Part shown: piece by piece, positions 10,510 to 22,131 of the stretch
Numbering within the stretch: the first letter of the stretch is position 1
Layout: each line of letters opens with the position of its first letter
NCBI GenBank assembly: GCA_014843695.1
Contig: CM026397.1
Span: forward strand, 51,818,101-51,882,100
Direction of reading: 5' to 3'
Source of the DNA: Archivesica marissinica
Lineage: Eukaryota > Mollusca > Bivalvia > Venerida > Vesicomyidae
Length of the DNA stretch: 64,000 bases
Program-made: the position numbers and the translations under genes
Notes under the pieces: generated by a model
What the model was told of the DNA's origin: nothing
What the model saw: the letters and a program-made list of their open reading frames with translations, nothing else
The model's database searches: none

Positions 10510-11590
10510 GATGAATGTTTAGGAGGTGATCAGTAGAGTAGAATTCTTGCATCTTCATTGAGCAGCATGCAGAATAGTTATTTAGGCAGAGGATAGTTTG
10601 TTGAGTGTGATTGGGCGCGAGTACGTTGGGTGAGTGTTTTAGGGTAGAGGATAGTGAAAGTGAATGGTGCATGAGTATGATTGGGCGCAAGGACTTTGGG
10701 CTGGGGATAGTTTGTGCAAGTGATGGAGTGAGTGCTTTAGGGTAATGATAGTTGGTGTAAGTGATATTTGGCGAGTGTGTTTGTGCTCAGGGTATTAAGT
10801 TTAAACTTTATTTATTTTACAACGATTGCGAAGCAAGTTCTAACAACTTATATTAATCACTCTAGTTGGCACGGATGAAAGCGTATATGTGGTCATTCGT
10901 GTGGGAGGAAACCGGAGTACCCGGAGAAAACCCACCTGTCCGATCTGGTGACCACTGTACCATCGCACATACTTCCCGGTCCGAGGATCGAACCCGGGTT
11001 GCATTGGTGAGAAGCTAGCGTGCTAACCACTGCGCTAATTGGACAGCCGACAGGACTTGGGTCTGTGGATAGCAATTGATGGAGTGAGTGTTTTAGGGCA
11101 AATGATAGTTGGGTAAGTGATTTATGACTGAAAAAGTGGGTGATTGTGTTTGGGCTCAGGGACTTGGGGGCGGAGCTAAGGATAGTTGGGCATGTGATGG
11201 AGTGAGTGTTTTAGGGCAAATGATAGTTGGGTAAGTGATTTATGACTGAAAAAGTGGGTGATTGTGTTTGGGCTCAGGGACTTGGGGGCGGAGCTAAGGA
11301 TAGTTGGGCATGTGATGGAGTGAGTGTTTTAGGGCAAATGATAGTTGGGTAAGTGATTTATGACTGAAAAAGTGGGTGATTGTGTTTGGGCTCAGGAACT
11401 TGTGGCTAAGGATAGTTGGGCAAGTGATGGAGTGATTTAGGACAAAGGATAGTTGGGTAAGTGATTTAGGACTGACAAAAGTAGGTGATTGTGTTTGAGC
11501 TCAGGGACGTTGGTCTAAGGATAGTTGGGCAAGTGATGGAGTGATTTAGGACAAAGGATAGTTGTTGGCTAAGTGATTTATGTCTGAGGA
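10510..11590. repeat. Complex minisatellite (up to ~113-bp units), interrupted by a SINE
   Basis: Repeated modules are AGGATAGTTGGGCAAGTGA, TGGAGTGAGTGTTTTAGGG, GGGTAAGTGATTTATGACTG and GTGATTGTGTTTGGGCTCAG. The fullest units (about 113 bp) are three in a row from about 11080 to 11400. Left and right ends are shorter, degraded units. Each full unit has the splice-donor-like GGGTAAGTGA. A SINE-A copy separates the left third from the rest. Confidence 0.92.
10793..11047 (-). mobile_element. SINE-A (V-domain SINE), inserted in a minisatellite unit
   Basis: Read on the minus strand it has a tRNA-like head (A-box-like TTAGCGCAGTGGTTAGC, B box GGTTCGATCC), then the central domain with TTTTCTCCGGGTACTCCGG and TTTCCTCCCACACGAATGAC. 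The tail is GTGATTAATATAAGTTG..GCTTCGCAATCG..AAATAAA. The array reads GCTCAGGG before it and CAGGACTTGGG after it, where intact units have GCTCAGGGACTTGG, so insertion duplicated about CAGG. Confidence 0.93.
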
Positions 11591-12514
11591 CAGGCCCTCA
11601 TTAATTATTAATTGAATGTTATTGTGGACCACAGACAGCATTTTGCAATGAGAGTACTGCTATCAGATTGGTTTGGTCTAACCTCAGAAGGACATATAGT
11701 TCATCTGTTATGGTAATAATATATATTGAGTTAGGTTATAGACAACTTAGATTGATATTGGACGGGGAGTGTCTGTACCAGTCCTTGGTGGGATATAAGC
11801 ACTAAACATATGAATTCTTTATTAGGATTCTGCATGAGAGATAGAAGTGATGGTCGAACATAATTTGACGGAAACGTGCACTAGATACGTCAGTAATCAG
11901 TAATACCAATCGGTACTACCTGTTAGTAAGAAATGAGTTCAAAAGGTCTTCCTTTTTCTTTTTTTCTGCTGGCTGTTTCCTCAAGCGGGCTGCTTTATTG
12001 CCGATTTTGAGTATTTGAACATTATTAGCATTTATTGTGGGTATGTATGCCCATACGATATGCCCACATGACCTGTCAATAATATAGTTTTGATTGGCTG
12101 AGAATTTGACAGAACTATGACTAATCGACCGACTTCGCACAAGTAGTACATTGTTACTTATTTGTTAATCCGAGCCACCGGCCTTAATTACAAACGATCC
12201 ATTGCTGCACTGAATTGAGTAATTTGTAAACATCTGAAAATAAAACTAACAAATTGCCTGTATCACAGATTTGACACTGTTCGCTGACATAGCTAGGATT
12301 GGTCAATGTTTTATACATAACCATCATGGCGGAATGTTTACATTTCTACCTTCTGTTAATTAATTTGTTAGTTTAAACAGACTTCACTCATGTAGTTTAC
12401 GCAATCGTACAATACAATTATGTTTTATCAGAGTAGTTGCTTTGATTTAGACCAACATTTTTATATACCTGTCCGCGGACAACTTGGATACCACGGACAA
12501 CTTAGATACACAAT
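11591..12514. other. Non-coding interval
   Basis: AT-rich sequence with a 74-codon minus ORF (11916-12140) and a few short open stretches. No domain, splice pair or repeat was recognised. Confidence 0.4.
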
Positions 12515-12876
12515 GCGAGACATCGCTGGTTTTTCTATTATCTCCCTTGGCAGTCCGATTTATCCCAAAATGTATACTGATCCTTTTAATTGCAATCTTC
12601 TGTTTTTACTGTTGTTCCCTAGTCAGATATTGCAGTATGATCAATGTGATTTTCTGAAAATCATGTTAAAAATTAATTGATTACACATTTTTACGGTTAA
12701 AGTACCTATAGTAGATACTGTAGAATATCTGTCGAGATTTAACAATGCAATAATCATAAGATGAGAAAACGGATGGTGGTGCAAAGGAACTAGCGATAAA
12801 AACAGAGGAAGCCAATTAAGAGGACCTATCTACTTTTAGGAGTATTCAGGGGCAGTAACTTGACTTAATGTCTCTC
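12515..12876 (+). mobile_element. GAGAGACATC-family DNA element (copy 2)
   Basis: Ends GCGAGACATC and AATGTCTCTC, with the same interior landmarks as 741-1116 in the same order (CTCCCTTGGCAG, TTGTTCCCTAGTCAGATATTG, AGTATTCAGGGGCAGTAACT). Length about 362 bp. Non-coding. The 86-codon ORF at 12420-12680 crosses its border and is not a gene. Confidence 0.75.
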
Positions 12877-13119
12877 TTTCCACTTGTCCATTCATCAAAT
12901 TGGAAGGGGCTGGACATAGGATTTCCACACTCCTGATTTACATGAAACTTGGTGTGGAGCATTGCAGCATCTTGTAGAAAGAAGAAAAAAACACAACTAA
13001 AATCCGAAATCCAAAATAACTGCTGTAGCTACCAACTCTAACACAATTTTCTCTTACATACTGGTATTCCGGTCACCTTAGGTTTGAATTTGAATAACTT
13101 CTAGTCAGTTTCTTATATA

Positions 13120-13375
13120 TATATATATTTTTTTTTTTATACTTTATTTATTTTACAACGATTGCGAAGCAAGTTTTAACAACTTATATTAATCACTCTC
13201 GTTGGCTTGGATGAAAGTGTATATATGGGAGGAAACCAGAGTACCCGGAGAAAACCCACCTGTCCGATCTGGCGACCACCGTACCATCTCACATACTTCC
13301 CTGTCCAAGGATCGAACCCGGGTCGTATTGGTGAGAAGCGAGCGTGCTAACCACTGCGCTAATCGGACAGCCACA
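13120..13375 (-). mobile_element. SINE-A with target duplication
   Basis: Complete minus-strand copy: head with GGTTCGATCC B box (read on minus), V-type central domain, and tail ending in AAATAAAGTATAAAAAAA. Flanked by TTTCTTATATA at 13109-13119 and 13376-13386, an 11-bp target duplication typical of LINE-driven insertion. The 81- and 61-codon ORFs here are SINE translations. Confidence 0.95.
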
Positions 13376-13629
13376 TTTCTTATATAATATAACAGATGAA
13401 ATAATATTACTATGTAAAGTGATCGTTCTTGCATTTAATAGGGGTGATTATTCTCAAGATTGCATAACATCTTTTAAAATGAAACCACATGTGAATTCAA
13501 CATGGCGTCAAAAAAGGAACCTAAGATTCAGACATCAATCAAATATCATGTAGTAGAAATGTGTTCTTGCATAGCAAAAATAAACAAATATAAACCTGTT
13601 TTACAATCGTCATTAATAAAATTTGTATA

Positions 13630-13648
13630 CAGTCAAACCTGTTTTAAG

Positions 13649-13690
<42 letters not shown>

Positions 13691-13844
13691 AGGGAATCAC
13701 AGAAAGTGGCTGTTTAACACAGGTGGCCGCTTAATATAGGGCAAAATTAATGTAAAATAAAACAATATATTGGGAATCTGGTAAGTGGTTGCTTAATACA
13801 GGTTTGTTGCTTAATGGAGGCGACCACTAACACAGATTTGACTA
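13630..13844. mobile_element. TA-target DNA element with CAGTCAAACCTGT ends and internal (CAGC)n
   Basis: Left CAGTCAAACCTGTTTTAAGC and right GGCGACCACTAACACAGATT plus TGACTA are imperfect inverted repeats, each flanked by TA (13628-13629 and 13845-13846). A (CAGC)n/(AGCC)n run at 13650-13690 has expanded within the left end, apparently from the AGCAGCC of the terminus. The general look (CAGT start, TA target) fits Tc1/mariner/pogo-type elements. Confidence 0.75.
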
Positions 13845-14047
13845 TATGCTTTTCTTAACCTTCATTGAGTATAATTGATGTGTTATTGTCGTTGGCCAAG
13901 ATGCTGTTTTAGTAGAAAATGCCATGATATAACAACATCTTAACATTTTTTCAATTCCCGACTATGAGGATTTGGCACAATGAGTGATGTGTCTATTGAA
14001 ACAATGTAATTCAAGTTTCATGATGTTGATTGTTAAAATCATACAAT

Positions 14048-14244
14048 ACCACAGACCAAAATGGTTTACAAAAAGTGTAGATCCAGATGAGCCGGCTCGT
14101 GATGAGCCGTCTCATCAGGATCTGCACTTTTTGCCAGTAATATTACTAGTTTAGACAAAATTACCCATTTTGATAAATGAACTGGTCCAAATGTAATTTT
14201 CTGATTTAATTTATTGGTCTAAAAATATCATGGACCAGTCCATG
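14048..14244 (-). mobile_element. TTAA MITE family A, both ends lost (copy 3)
   Basis: Contains GTGTAGATCCAGATGAGCCG, CTCATCAGGATCTGCAC and TTACCCATTTTGATAAATG, but neither TTAA/CAACACCA terminus. Its right edge abuts the start of the large 13-bp array, so array growth or deletion may have removed it. Confidence 0.8.
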
Positions 14245-17090
14245 GTAAGCAAACAAAATGCTCAAATACAGTGAGCAAACAAAGTGTGCAAGCAAAGTAC
14301 TCAAATACAGTGTGCAAACATAGTGTGCAAGTAAAGTGTGCAAACAAAGTGTGCAAGTAAAGTACTCAAATACAGTGTGCAAGTAAAGTACTCAAATACA
14401 GGGTGCAAACAAAGTGTGCAAGTAAAGTACTCAAATACAGTGTGCAAACATAGTGTGCAAGTAAAGTACTCAAATACAGTGAGCAAACAAAGTGTGCAAG
14501 CAAAGCACTCAAATACAGTGTGCAAACATAGTGTGCAAGCAAAGTACTCAAATACAGTGTGCAAACATAGTGTGCAAGTAAAGTACTCAAATACAGTGTG
14601 CAAACATAGTGTGCAAGTAAAGTACTCAAATACAGGGTGCAAACAAAGTGTGCAAGTAAAGTACTCAAATACAGTGTGCAAACATAGTGTGCAAGTAAAG
14701 TACTCAAATACAGGGTGCAAACATAGTGTGCAAGTAAAGTACTCAAATACAGTGAGCAAACAAAGTGTGCAAGCAAAGTACTCAAATACAGTGTGCAAAC
14801 ATAGTGTGCAAGTAAAGTACTCAAATACAGTGTGCAAACATAGTGTGCAAGTAAAGTACTCAAATACAGGGTGCAAACAAAGTGTGCAAGTAAAGTACTC
14901 AAATACAGGGTGCAAACAAAGTGTGCAAGTAAAGTACTCAAATACAGTGTGCAAACAAAGTGTGCAAGTAAAGTACTCAAATACAGGGTGCAAACATAGT
15001 GTGCAAGTAAAGTACTCAAATACAGTGAGCAAACAAAGTGTGCAAGCAAAGTACTCAAATACAGTGTGCAAACATAGTGTGCAAGTAAAGTACTCAAATA
15101 CAGTGTGCAAACATAGTGTGCAAGTAAAGTACTCAAATACAGGGTGCAAACAAAGTGTGCAAGTAAAGTACTCAAATACAGGGTGCAAACAAAGTGTGCA
15201 AGTAAAGTACTCAAATACAGGGTGCAAACAAAGTGTGCAAGTAAAGTGTGCAAACAAAGTGTGCAAGCAAAGTGTGCAAGTAAAGTGTGCAAATACAGTT
15301 TGCAAGCAAAGGGTGCAAGCAAAGTATGCAAGTAAAGTGTGCAAACAAAGTGTGCAAGTAAAGTGTGCAAGTAAAGTGTGCAAGTAAAGTGTGCAAGCAA
15401 AGTGTGCAAGTAAAGTGTGCAAGCAAAGTGTGCAAGTAAAGTGTGCAAATAAAGTGTGCAAACAATGTGTGCAAACAAAGTGTGCAAGTAAAGTGTGCAA
15501 GCAAAGTGTGCAAGCAAAGTGTGCAAGTAAAGTGTGCAAATACAGTGTGCAAGAAAAGTATGCAAATACAGTGTGCAAACACAGTGTGCAAACAAAGTAT
15601 GCAAGCAAAGTGTGCAAGTAAAGTGTGCAAGCAAGCAAAGTGTGCAAGCAAAGGGTGCAAACAAAGTGTGTAAGCAAAGTACACAAACAAAGTGTGCAAG
15701 CAAAGTGTGCAAGTAAAGTACTCAAATACAGTGTGCAAACAAAATGTGTAAGTAAAGTATGCAAATACAGTGTGCAAGCAAAGTGTGCAAACAAAGTGTG
15801 CAAGCAAAGTTTGCAAGTAAAGTATGCAAATACAGTGTGCAAACAAAGTGTGTAAGTAAAGTGTGCAAGCAAAGTACACAAACAAAGTGTGCAAGCAAAG
15901 TACACAAACAAAGTGTGCAAGTAAAGAGTGCAAACAAAGTGTGCAAATACAGTGTGCAAACAAAGTGTGTAAGAAAAGTGTGCAAGCAAAGTGTGCAAGT
16001 AAATTATGCAAATACAGTGTGCAAGCAAAGTGTGCAAATACAGTGTGCAAGCAAAGTACGCAAACAAAGTGTGCAAGCAAAGTGTGCAAACAAAGTGTGC
16101 AAGCAAAGTGTGTAAGCAAAGTAGGCAAGCAAAGTGTGCAAGTAAAGTATGCAAATGCAGTGAGCAAGCAAAGTACAGTGAGCAAACATAGTGTGCAAGC
16201 AAAGTACGCAAGCAAAGTATGCAAATACAGTGAGCAAACAAAGTACAGTGAGCAATCAAAGTGTGCAAGCAAAGTGCGCAAACAAAGTACAGTGAGCAAG
16301 CAAAGTACAGTGAGCAAGCAAAGTACAGTGAGCAAGCAAAGTATGTACAGTGGGCAAGCAAAGTACGTACAGTGAGCAAGCAAAGTACGTACAGTGAGCA
16401 AGCAAAGTACGTACAGTGAGCAAGCAAAGTGTGCAAACAAAGTATGCAAGCAAAGTGTGCAAGTAAAGTATGCAAATGCAGTGAGCAAGCAAAGTACAGT
16501 GAGCAAACATAGTGTGCAAGCAAAGTACGCAAGCAAAGTATGCAAATACAGTGAGCAAACAAAGTACAGTAAGCAAGCAAAGTATGCAAACAAAGTACAG
16601 TGAGCAAGCAAAGTACAGTGAGCAAGCAAAGTACAGTGAGCAAGCAAAGTACAGTGAGCAAGCAAAGTACGTACAGTGAGCAAGCAAAGTACGTACAGTG
16701 AGCAAGCAAAGTACGTACAGTGGGCAAGCAAAGTACGTACAGTGGGCAAGCAAAGTACGTACAGTGAGCAAGCAAAGTACGTACAGTGAGCAAGCAAAGT
16801 ACGTACAGTGGGCAAGCAAAGTATGTACAGTGAGCAAGCAAAGTACGTACAGTGAGCAATCAAAGTACGTACAGTGAGCAAGCAAAGTACGTACAGTGAG
16901 CAAGCAAAGTACGTACAGTGAGCAAGCAAAGTACAGTGAGCAAAGTGCAAGCAAATTACGCAAGCAAAGTACGCAAACAACGTGTGCAAGCATAATATGC
17001 AAATACAGTGAGCAAGCAAAGTACGCAAGCAAAGTGCAAGCAAATTACGCAAGCAAAGTACGCAAACAACGTGTGCAAGCATAATATGCA
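14245..17090. repeat. Large array based on a 13-bp monomer (GTGTGCAAGCAAA)
   Basis: All sub-blocks are made of 13-bp words: GTGTGCAAGTAAA, GTGTGCAAACATA, GTACTCAAATACA and GTGTGCAAGCAAA. Left third: 39-bp triplets of three different words. Middle: mixed single words. Right (about 16280-16930): 22-bp units TACGTACAGTGAGCAAGCAA. Because 13 is not a multiple of three and no word creates a stop on the minus strand, all three minus frames are open (852, 690 and 448 codons). Each gives a Cys/Leu/His/Ala/Thr-rich 13-residue repeat such as LLAHFACTLCLHT. No promoter, splice or polyA evidence for a gene. Confidence 0.97.
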
Positions 17091-17212
17091 ACAAAGTATG
17101 CAAACAGTTAAACAAAGTATGCAAACAGTTAAACAAAGTATGCAAACAGTTAAACAAAGTATGCAAACAGTTAAACAAAGTATGCAAACAGTTAAACAAA
17201 GTATGCAAGCAT
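17085..17212. repeat. 21-bp minisatellite, ~6 copies
   Basis: Unit CAAAGTATGCAAACAGTTAA plus A, at the right edge of the 13-bp array and evidently derived from it (shares AAAGTATGCAA). Confidence 0.95.
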
Positions 17213-17255
17213 CTCTGTCGATGTTCCTTTAGACAATGAGAGTACCAGTATTCAC

Positions 17256-17775
17256 AGAGCAACACTAATTGAAAACTGTGCAACTTGCATTAGAGCAACA
17301 CTAATTGAAAACTGTGCAACTTGCATTAGAGCAACACTAATTGAAAACTGTGCAACTTGCATTAGAGCAACACTAATTGAAAACTGTGCAACTTGCATTA
17401 GAGCAACACTAATTGAAAACTGTGCAACTTGCATTAGAGCAACACTAATTGAAAACTGTGCAACTTGCATTAGAGCAACACTAATTGAAAACTGTGCAAC
17501 TTGCATTAGAGCAACACTAATTGAAAACTATCCAACTTGCATTAGAGCAACACTAATTGAAAACTATGCAACTTGCATTAGAGCAACACTAATTGAAAAC
17601 TATGCAACTTGCATTAGTGCAACACTAATTGAAAACTATGCAACTTGCATTAGAGCAACACTAATTGGAAACTGTGCAACTTGCATTAGAGCAACACTAA
17701 TTGAAAACTGTGCAACTTGCATTAGAGCAACACTAATTGAAAACTGTGCAACACTAATTGAAAACTTGCATTAGA
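17256..17775. repeat. 36-bp minisatellite, ~14 copies
   Basis: Unit GAGCAACACTAATTGAAAAC followed by TGTGCAACTTGCATTA. The first seven copies are identical and later ones vary at TGTG/TATG. The minus strand is open for 84 codons as a 12-residue repeat MQVAQFSISVAL. The last copy is truncated. Confidence 0.97.
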
Positions 17776-17990
17776 GCCTGCGTAAATTACACTGGTTCAC
17801 AAAAGTATAACATGACGTGCCATATCTGATAAACTGTCAAAATGAAAAGAAAATACAAAATGTTTTATGTTATATGGTAATGGATTTCTGTGGCTAAGAA
17901 TGAAATATGTGCAATACTACGTACATGTTTGTGTGATATGCATGCAGAATGCTTTCTCAGTGCAGATCGATGTCGCCAGAGCAAATAATG

Positions 17991-18215
17991 TTAACCCGTA
18001 ACCTGCCACTCACAAACAACTAAACTCACTTTTGTAAACAGCATAGAGCCTGATCAGATGGCACAGACAGATTGTGCTGTCTGATCAGGCTCTATGATGT
18101 TTGCTATTTGGATAGTGGAGCTAAAACACTTGATTGAATAGCAAACAACATAGATCCTGATCAGACGCTGTGTAACTCTGCGGCTTATCTGAATCTATGT
18201 TGTTTGTACATTCCG
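17991..18215 (+). mobile_element. TTAA-type double-hairpin MITE, family B (copy 1)
   Basis: Starts TTAACCCGTAACCTGCC. The first hairpin has arms GCATAGAGCCTGATCAGATG and TGTCTGATCAGGCTCTATG. The second has arms AACATAGATCCTGATCAGAC and GAATCTATGTTGTTTG. The right inverted end is not recognisable, so this copy is 3'-degraded. Related copies are at 23760, 52122, 55295 and 57897. Confidence 0.8.
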
Positions 18216-18671
18216 TCCATTTGATTTATTACGGTCGAATTTCATTTGTAATATGAAGAAGGCGGAAGAGGACGAAGAAATATGCAGACGACAGGACACG
18301 TTTAGTTTCATACTTGTTTGTACTCATCAGAAACGTTGATATTTCATTTGTCTTATATTACTATGTCTAGATCCCACAACGACCTAATGGAAATTAAAAA
18401 GCAACAGATGAAATATAATAATACACCATGAGACATTGAATAAACAGATGAATAATAAATTCATTCCACTACTTTCCTTGATGAATCGATCTGAAGCATA
18501 TATTCCCCCTATTCATTGTAGTCCACTATCGTGGTAAAACAATGCACATGCATGTATATATGACCAGTAAGTATTGATATATCTGGAAATTACAGGCAAA
18601 ACATCTTGGCGGTACATCTATATAACAGAAGTTCTGAATCAAATACACACAGGGACGGACAAATCTATGCC
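18216..18671. other. Non-coding interval
   Basis: AT-rich. No gene or repeat was recognised between the family B element and the 42-bp array. Confidence 0.4.
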
Positions 18672-21140
18672 CCTACATAGCAAATCTTACTGCCCACACA
18701 ATCCATTGCAATATTTACATAGCATCACATACTGCTCCCACAATCCATTGCAATATTTACATAGCATGACATACTGCCCCCACAACCCATTGCAATATTT
18801 ACATAGCATGTCTTCCCTGCCCCCACAACCCATTGCAATATTTACATAGCAAGAGACATACTGCCCCCACAATCCATTGCAATATTTACATAGCATGACT
18901 TCCTGCCCCCACAACCCATTGCAATATTTACATAGCATGACTTCCTGCCCCCACAACCCACTGCAATATTTACATAGCATGACATACTGCCCCCACAACC
19001 CATTGCAATATTTACATAGCATGACATACTGCCCCCACAACCCATTGCAATATTTACATAGCATGTCTTCCTGCCCACACAGCCCATTGCAATATTTACA
19101 TAGCATGACTTCCTGCCCCCACAATCCATTGCAATATTTACATAGCATGACATACTGCCCCCACATCCCACTGCAATATTTACATAGCATGTCATACTGC
19201 CCCCACAACACATTGCAATATTTACATAGCATGACATACTACCCCCACAACCCATTGCAATATTTACATAGCATGACATACTGCCCCCATAACACATTGC
19301 AATATTTACATAGCATGACATACTGCCCCCACAACCCATTGCAATATTTACATAGCATGACATACTGCCCCCACAACCCATTGCAATATTTACATAGCAT
19401 GACATACTGCCCCCACAACCCATTGCAATATTTACATAGCATGACATACTGCCCCCACAACCCATTGCAATATTTACATAGCATGACATACTGCCCCCAC
19501 AACCCATTGCAATATTTACATAGCATCACATACTGCTCCCACAACCCATTGCAATATTTACATAGCATCACATACTGCTCCCACAACCCATTGCAATATT
19601 TACATAGCATCATATACTGCCCCCACAGCCCATTGCAATATTTACATAGCATGACATACTGCTCCAACAACCCATTGCAATATTTACATAGCATGTCTTC
19701 CTGCCCACACAGCCCATTGCAATATTTACATAGCATGACATACTGCCCCCACAATCCATTGCAATATTTACATAGCATCACTTACTGCCCCCACAATCCA
19801 CTGCAATATTTACATAGCATCACATACTGCCCCACAACCCATTGCAATATTTACATAGCATGTCTTCCTGCCCCCACAACCCATTGCAATATTTACATAG
19901 CATGACATACTGCCCCCACAACCCATTGCAATATTTACATAACATGTCATACTGCCCCCACAACACATTGCAATATTTACATAACATGTCATACTGCCCC
20001 CACAACCCATTGCAATATTTACATAGCATGAAGTACTGCCCCCACAACCCATTGCAATATTTACATAGCAAGAGACATACTGCCCCCACAATCCATTGCA
20101 ATATTTACATAGCATGACTTCCTGCCCCCACAACCCATTGCAATATTTACGTAGCATGACTTCCTGCCCCCACAACCCACTGCAATATTTACATAGCATG
20201 ACATACTGCCCCCACAACCCATTGCAATATTTACATAGCATGACATACTGCCCCCACAACCCATTGCAATATTTACATAGCATGTCTTCCTGCCCACACA
20301 GCCCATTGCAATATTTACATAGCATGACTTCCTGCCCCCACAATCCATTGCAATATTTACATAGCATGACTTCCTGCCCCCACAACCCACTGCAATATTT
20401 ACATAACATGTCATACTGCCCCCACAACACATTGCAATATTTACATAGCATGACATACTGCCCCCACAACACATTGCAATATTTACATAGCATGACATAC
20501 TGCCCCCACAACCCATTGCAATATTTACATAGCATGACATACTGCCCCCACAACCCATTGCAATATTTACATAGCATGACATACTGCCCCCACAACCCAT
20601 TGCAATATTTACATAGCATCACATACTGCCCCCACAACCCATTGCAATATTTACATAGCATGACATACTGCCCCCACAACCCATTGCAATATTTACATAG
20701 CATGACATACTGCCCCCACAACCCATTGCAATATTTACATAGCATGACATACTGCCCCCACACCCATTGCAATATTTACATAGCATGACATACTGCCCCC
20801 ACAACCCATTGCAATATTTACATAGCATGACATACTGCCCCCACAGCGCATTGCAATATTTACATAGCATCACATACTGCTCCCACAGCGCATTGCAATA
20901 TTTACATAGCATCACATACTGCCCCCACAACACATTGCAATATTTACATAGCATGTCATACTGCCCCCACAACCCATTGCAATATTTACATAGCATGACA
21001 TACTGCCCCCACAACCCATTGCAATATTTACATAGCATGTCATACTGCCCCCACAACCCATTGCAATATTTACATAGCATCACATACTGCTCCCACAACC
21101 CATTGCAATATTTACATAGCATGTCTTCCTGCCCACACAA
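18672..21140. repeat. 42-bp minisatellite, ~58 copies
   Basis: Unit CATAGCATGACATACTGCCC followed by CCACAACCCATTGCAATATTTA (shown in two parts). Several unit types (ACATACTGC, TCTTCCTGC, ACTTCCTGC, AACACATTG) occur in patterned order. A unit with AAGAGACATA occurs at 18851 and again about 1219 bp later, followed by a similar series of types, so about 29 units were duplicated as a block. Both strands are open over hundreds of codons (14-residue repeats YCPHNPLQYLHSMT and LCKYCNGLWGQYVM). I regard these as satellite translations. Confidence 0.97.
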
Positions 21141-21283
21141 CACATACGGATTGGACACTTTGCTGACTGTATGACTTTGAAAGGTCAACCTCAAGGTCAT
21201 GGGGTACGGTTTATTTGAAAGGTCATATGAGGTTTTGAATGAGTGTTCTATTGGATTTATATTTCTATCTTGCTTCGTTTTTC

Positions 21284-21688
21284 AGTTAAAGGTATGTATA
21301 GTTTTTCAGTTAAAGGTATGTATAGTTTTTCAGTTAAAGGTATGTATAGTTTTTCAGTTAAAGGTATGTATAGTTTTTCAGTTAAAGGTATGTATAGTTT
21401 TTCAGTTAAAGGTATGTATAGTTTTTCAGTTAAAGGTATGTATAGTTTTTCAGTTAAAGGTATGTATAGTTTTTCAGTTAAAGGTATGTATAGTTTTTCA
21501 GTTAAAGGTATGTATAGTTTTTCAGTTAAAGGTATGTATAGTTTTTCAGTTAAAGGTATGTATAGTTTTTCAGTTAAAGGTATGTATAGTTTTTCAGTTA
21601 AAGGTATGTATAGTTTTTCAGTTAAAGGTATGTATAGTTGTTCAGTTAAAGGTAAGTATAGTTTTTCAGTTAAAGGTATGTATAGTTT
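21284..21688. repeat. 24-bp minisatellite, ~17 copies
   Basis: Unit GTTAAAGGTATGTATAGTTT plus TTCA, nearly homogeneous. Open in two + frames and one - frame (8-residue repeats such as SVKGMYSF). Each unit holds the donor-like AAAGGTATGTA. Confidence 0.97.
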
Positions 21689-21699
21689 GCTATAGTGGT

Positions 21700-21895
21700 C
21701 AATGGGAATGGACACCTTGCTCACCGACCGTGACCGATTTCTGCCACAATCAAACCATTTTAACCTAGACCAACCCTCTATATATCCGCAAAGTTTCATC
21801 CAAATCCATCAACAACATTTTGAGTTATCCTGTCCACATGCAGCCACACAGACACACACAAACACAGCCAAAAGCAATACACCCTGTTCCTAATA
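21700..21895. mobile_element. Old dispersed-repeat relic
   Basis: GGGAATGGACACCTTGCTC, CGCAAAGTTTCATCCAAATCC, GAGTTATCCTGTCCACATGC and CACAGCCAAAAGCAATACACC parallel the relic at 1690-1905. Class unknown. Confidence 0.5.
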
Positions 21896-22131
21896 GCAAT
21901 GTGGGAGGTGGGGAGGGGGTAAAATAAAGGTCAGCATTGCAGATATATCTTGTCTGTTTGAATTAGCTAGTTTTCAGGAACAGTGCTCTGTATTGTAAAG
22001 CTGAGAATGGTGTCCAGTTAGTGATGTCTTCCATAAAGGCTTGTTCTCCTTTCATTAATCACATTCTGTCAAAATTGAGCTGAACTGGCTCCTTAATTCA
22101 CTAAATCCAGTCTTGCTCATAATTCTAGTCC

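Noticed and set aside
13189..13434. 81-codon minus ORF
   Set aside because: Translation of SINE-A; similar peptides occur in the other copies (for example 37099-37311, 10893-11075).
14301..16859. 852-codon minus-strand protein gene
   Set aside because: It is the translation of the 13-bp array. Two other frames of the same strand are equally open, and no promoter, signal peptide or domain is present.
18877..19905. 342-codon + strand Cys/His/Pro-rich protein gene
   Set aside because: Pure 42-bp satellite translation. The opposite strand is open over the same bases.
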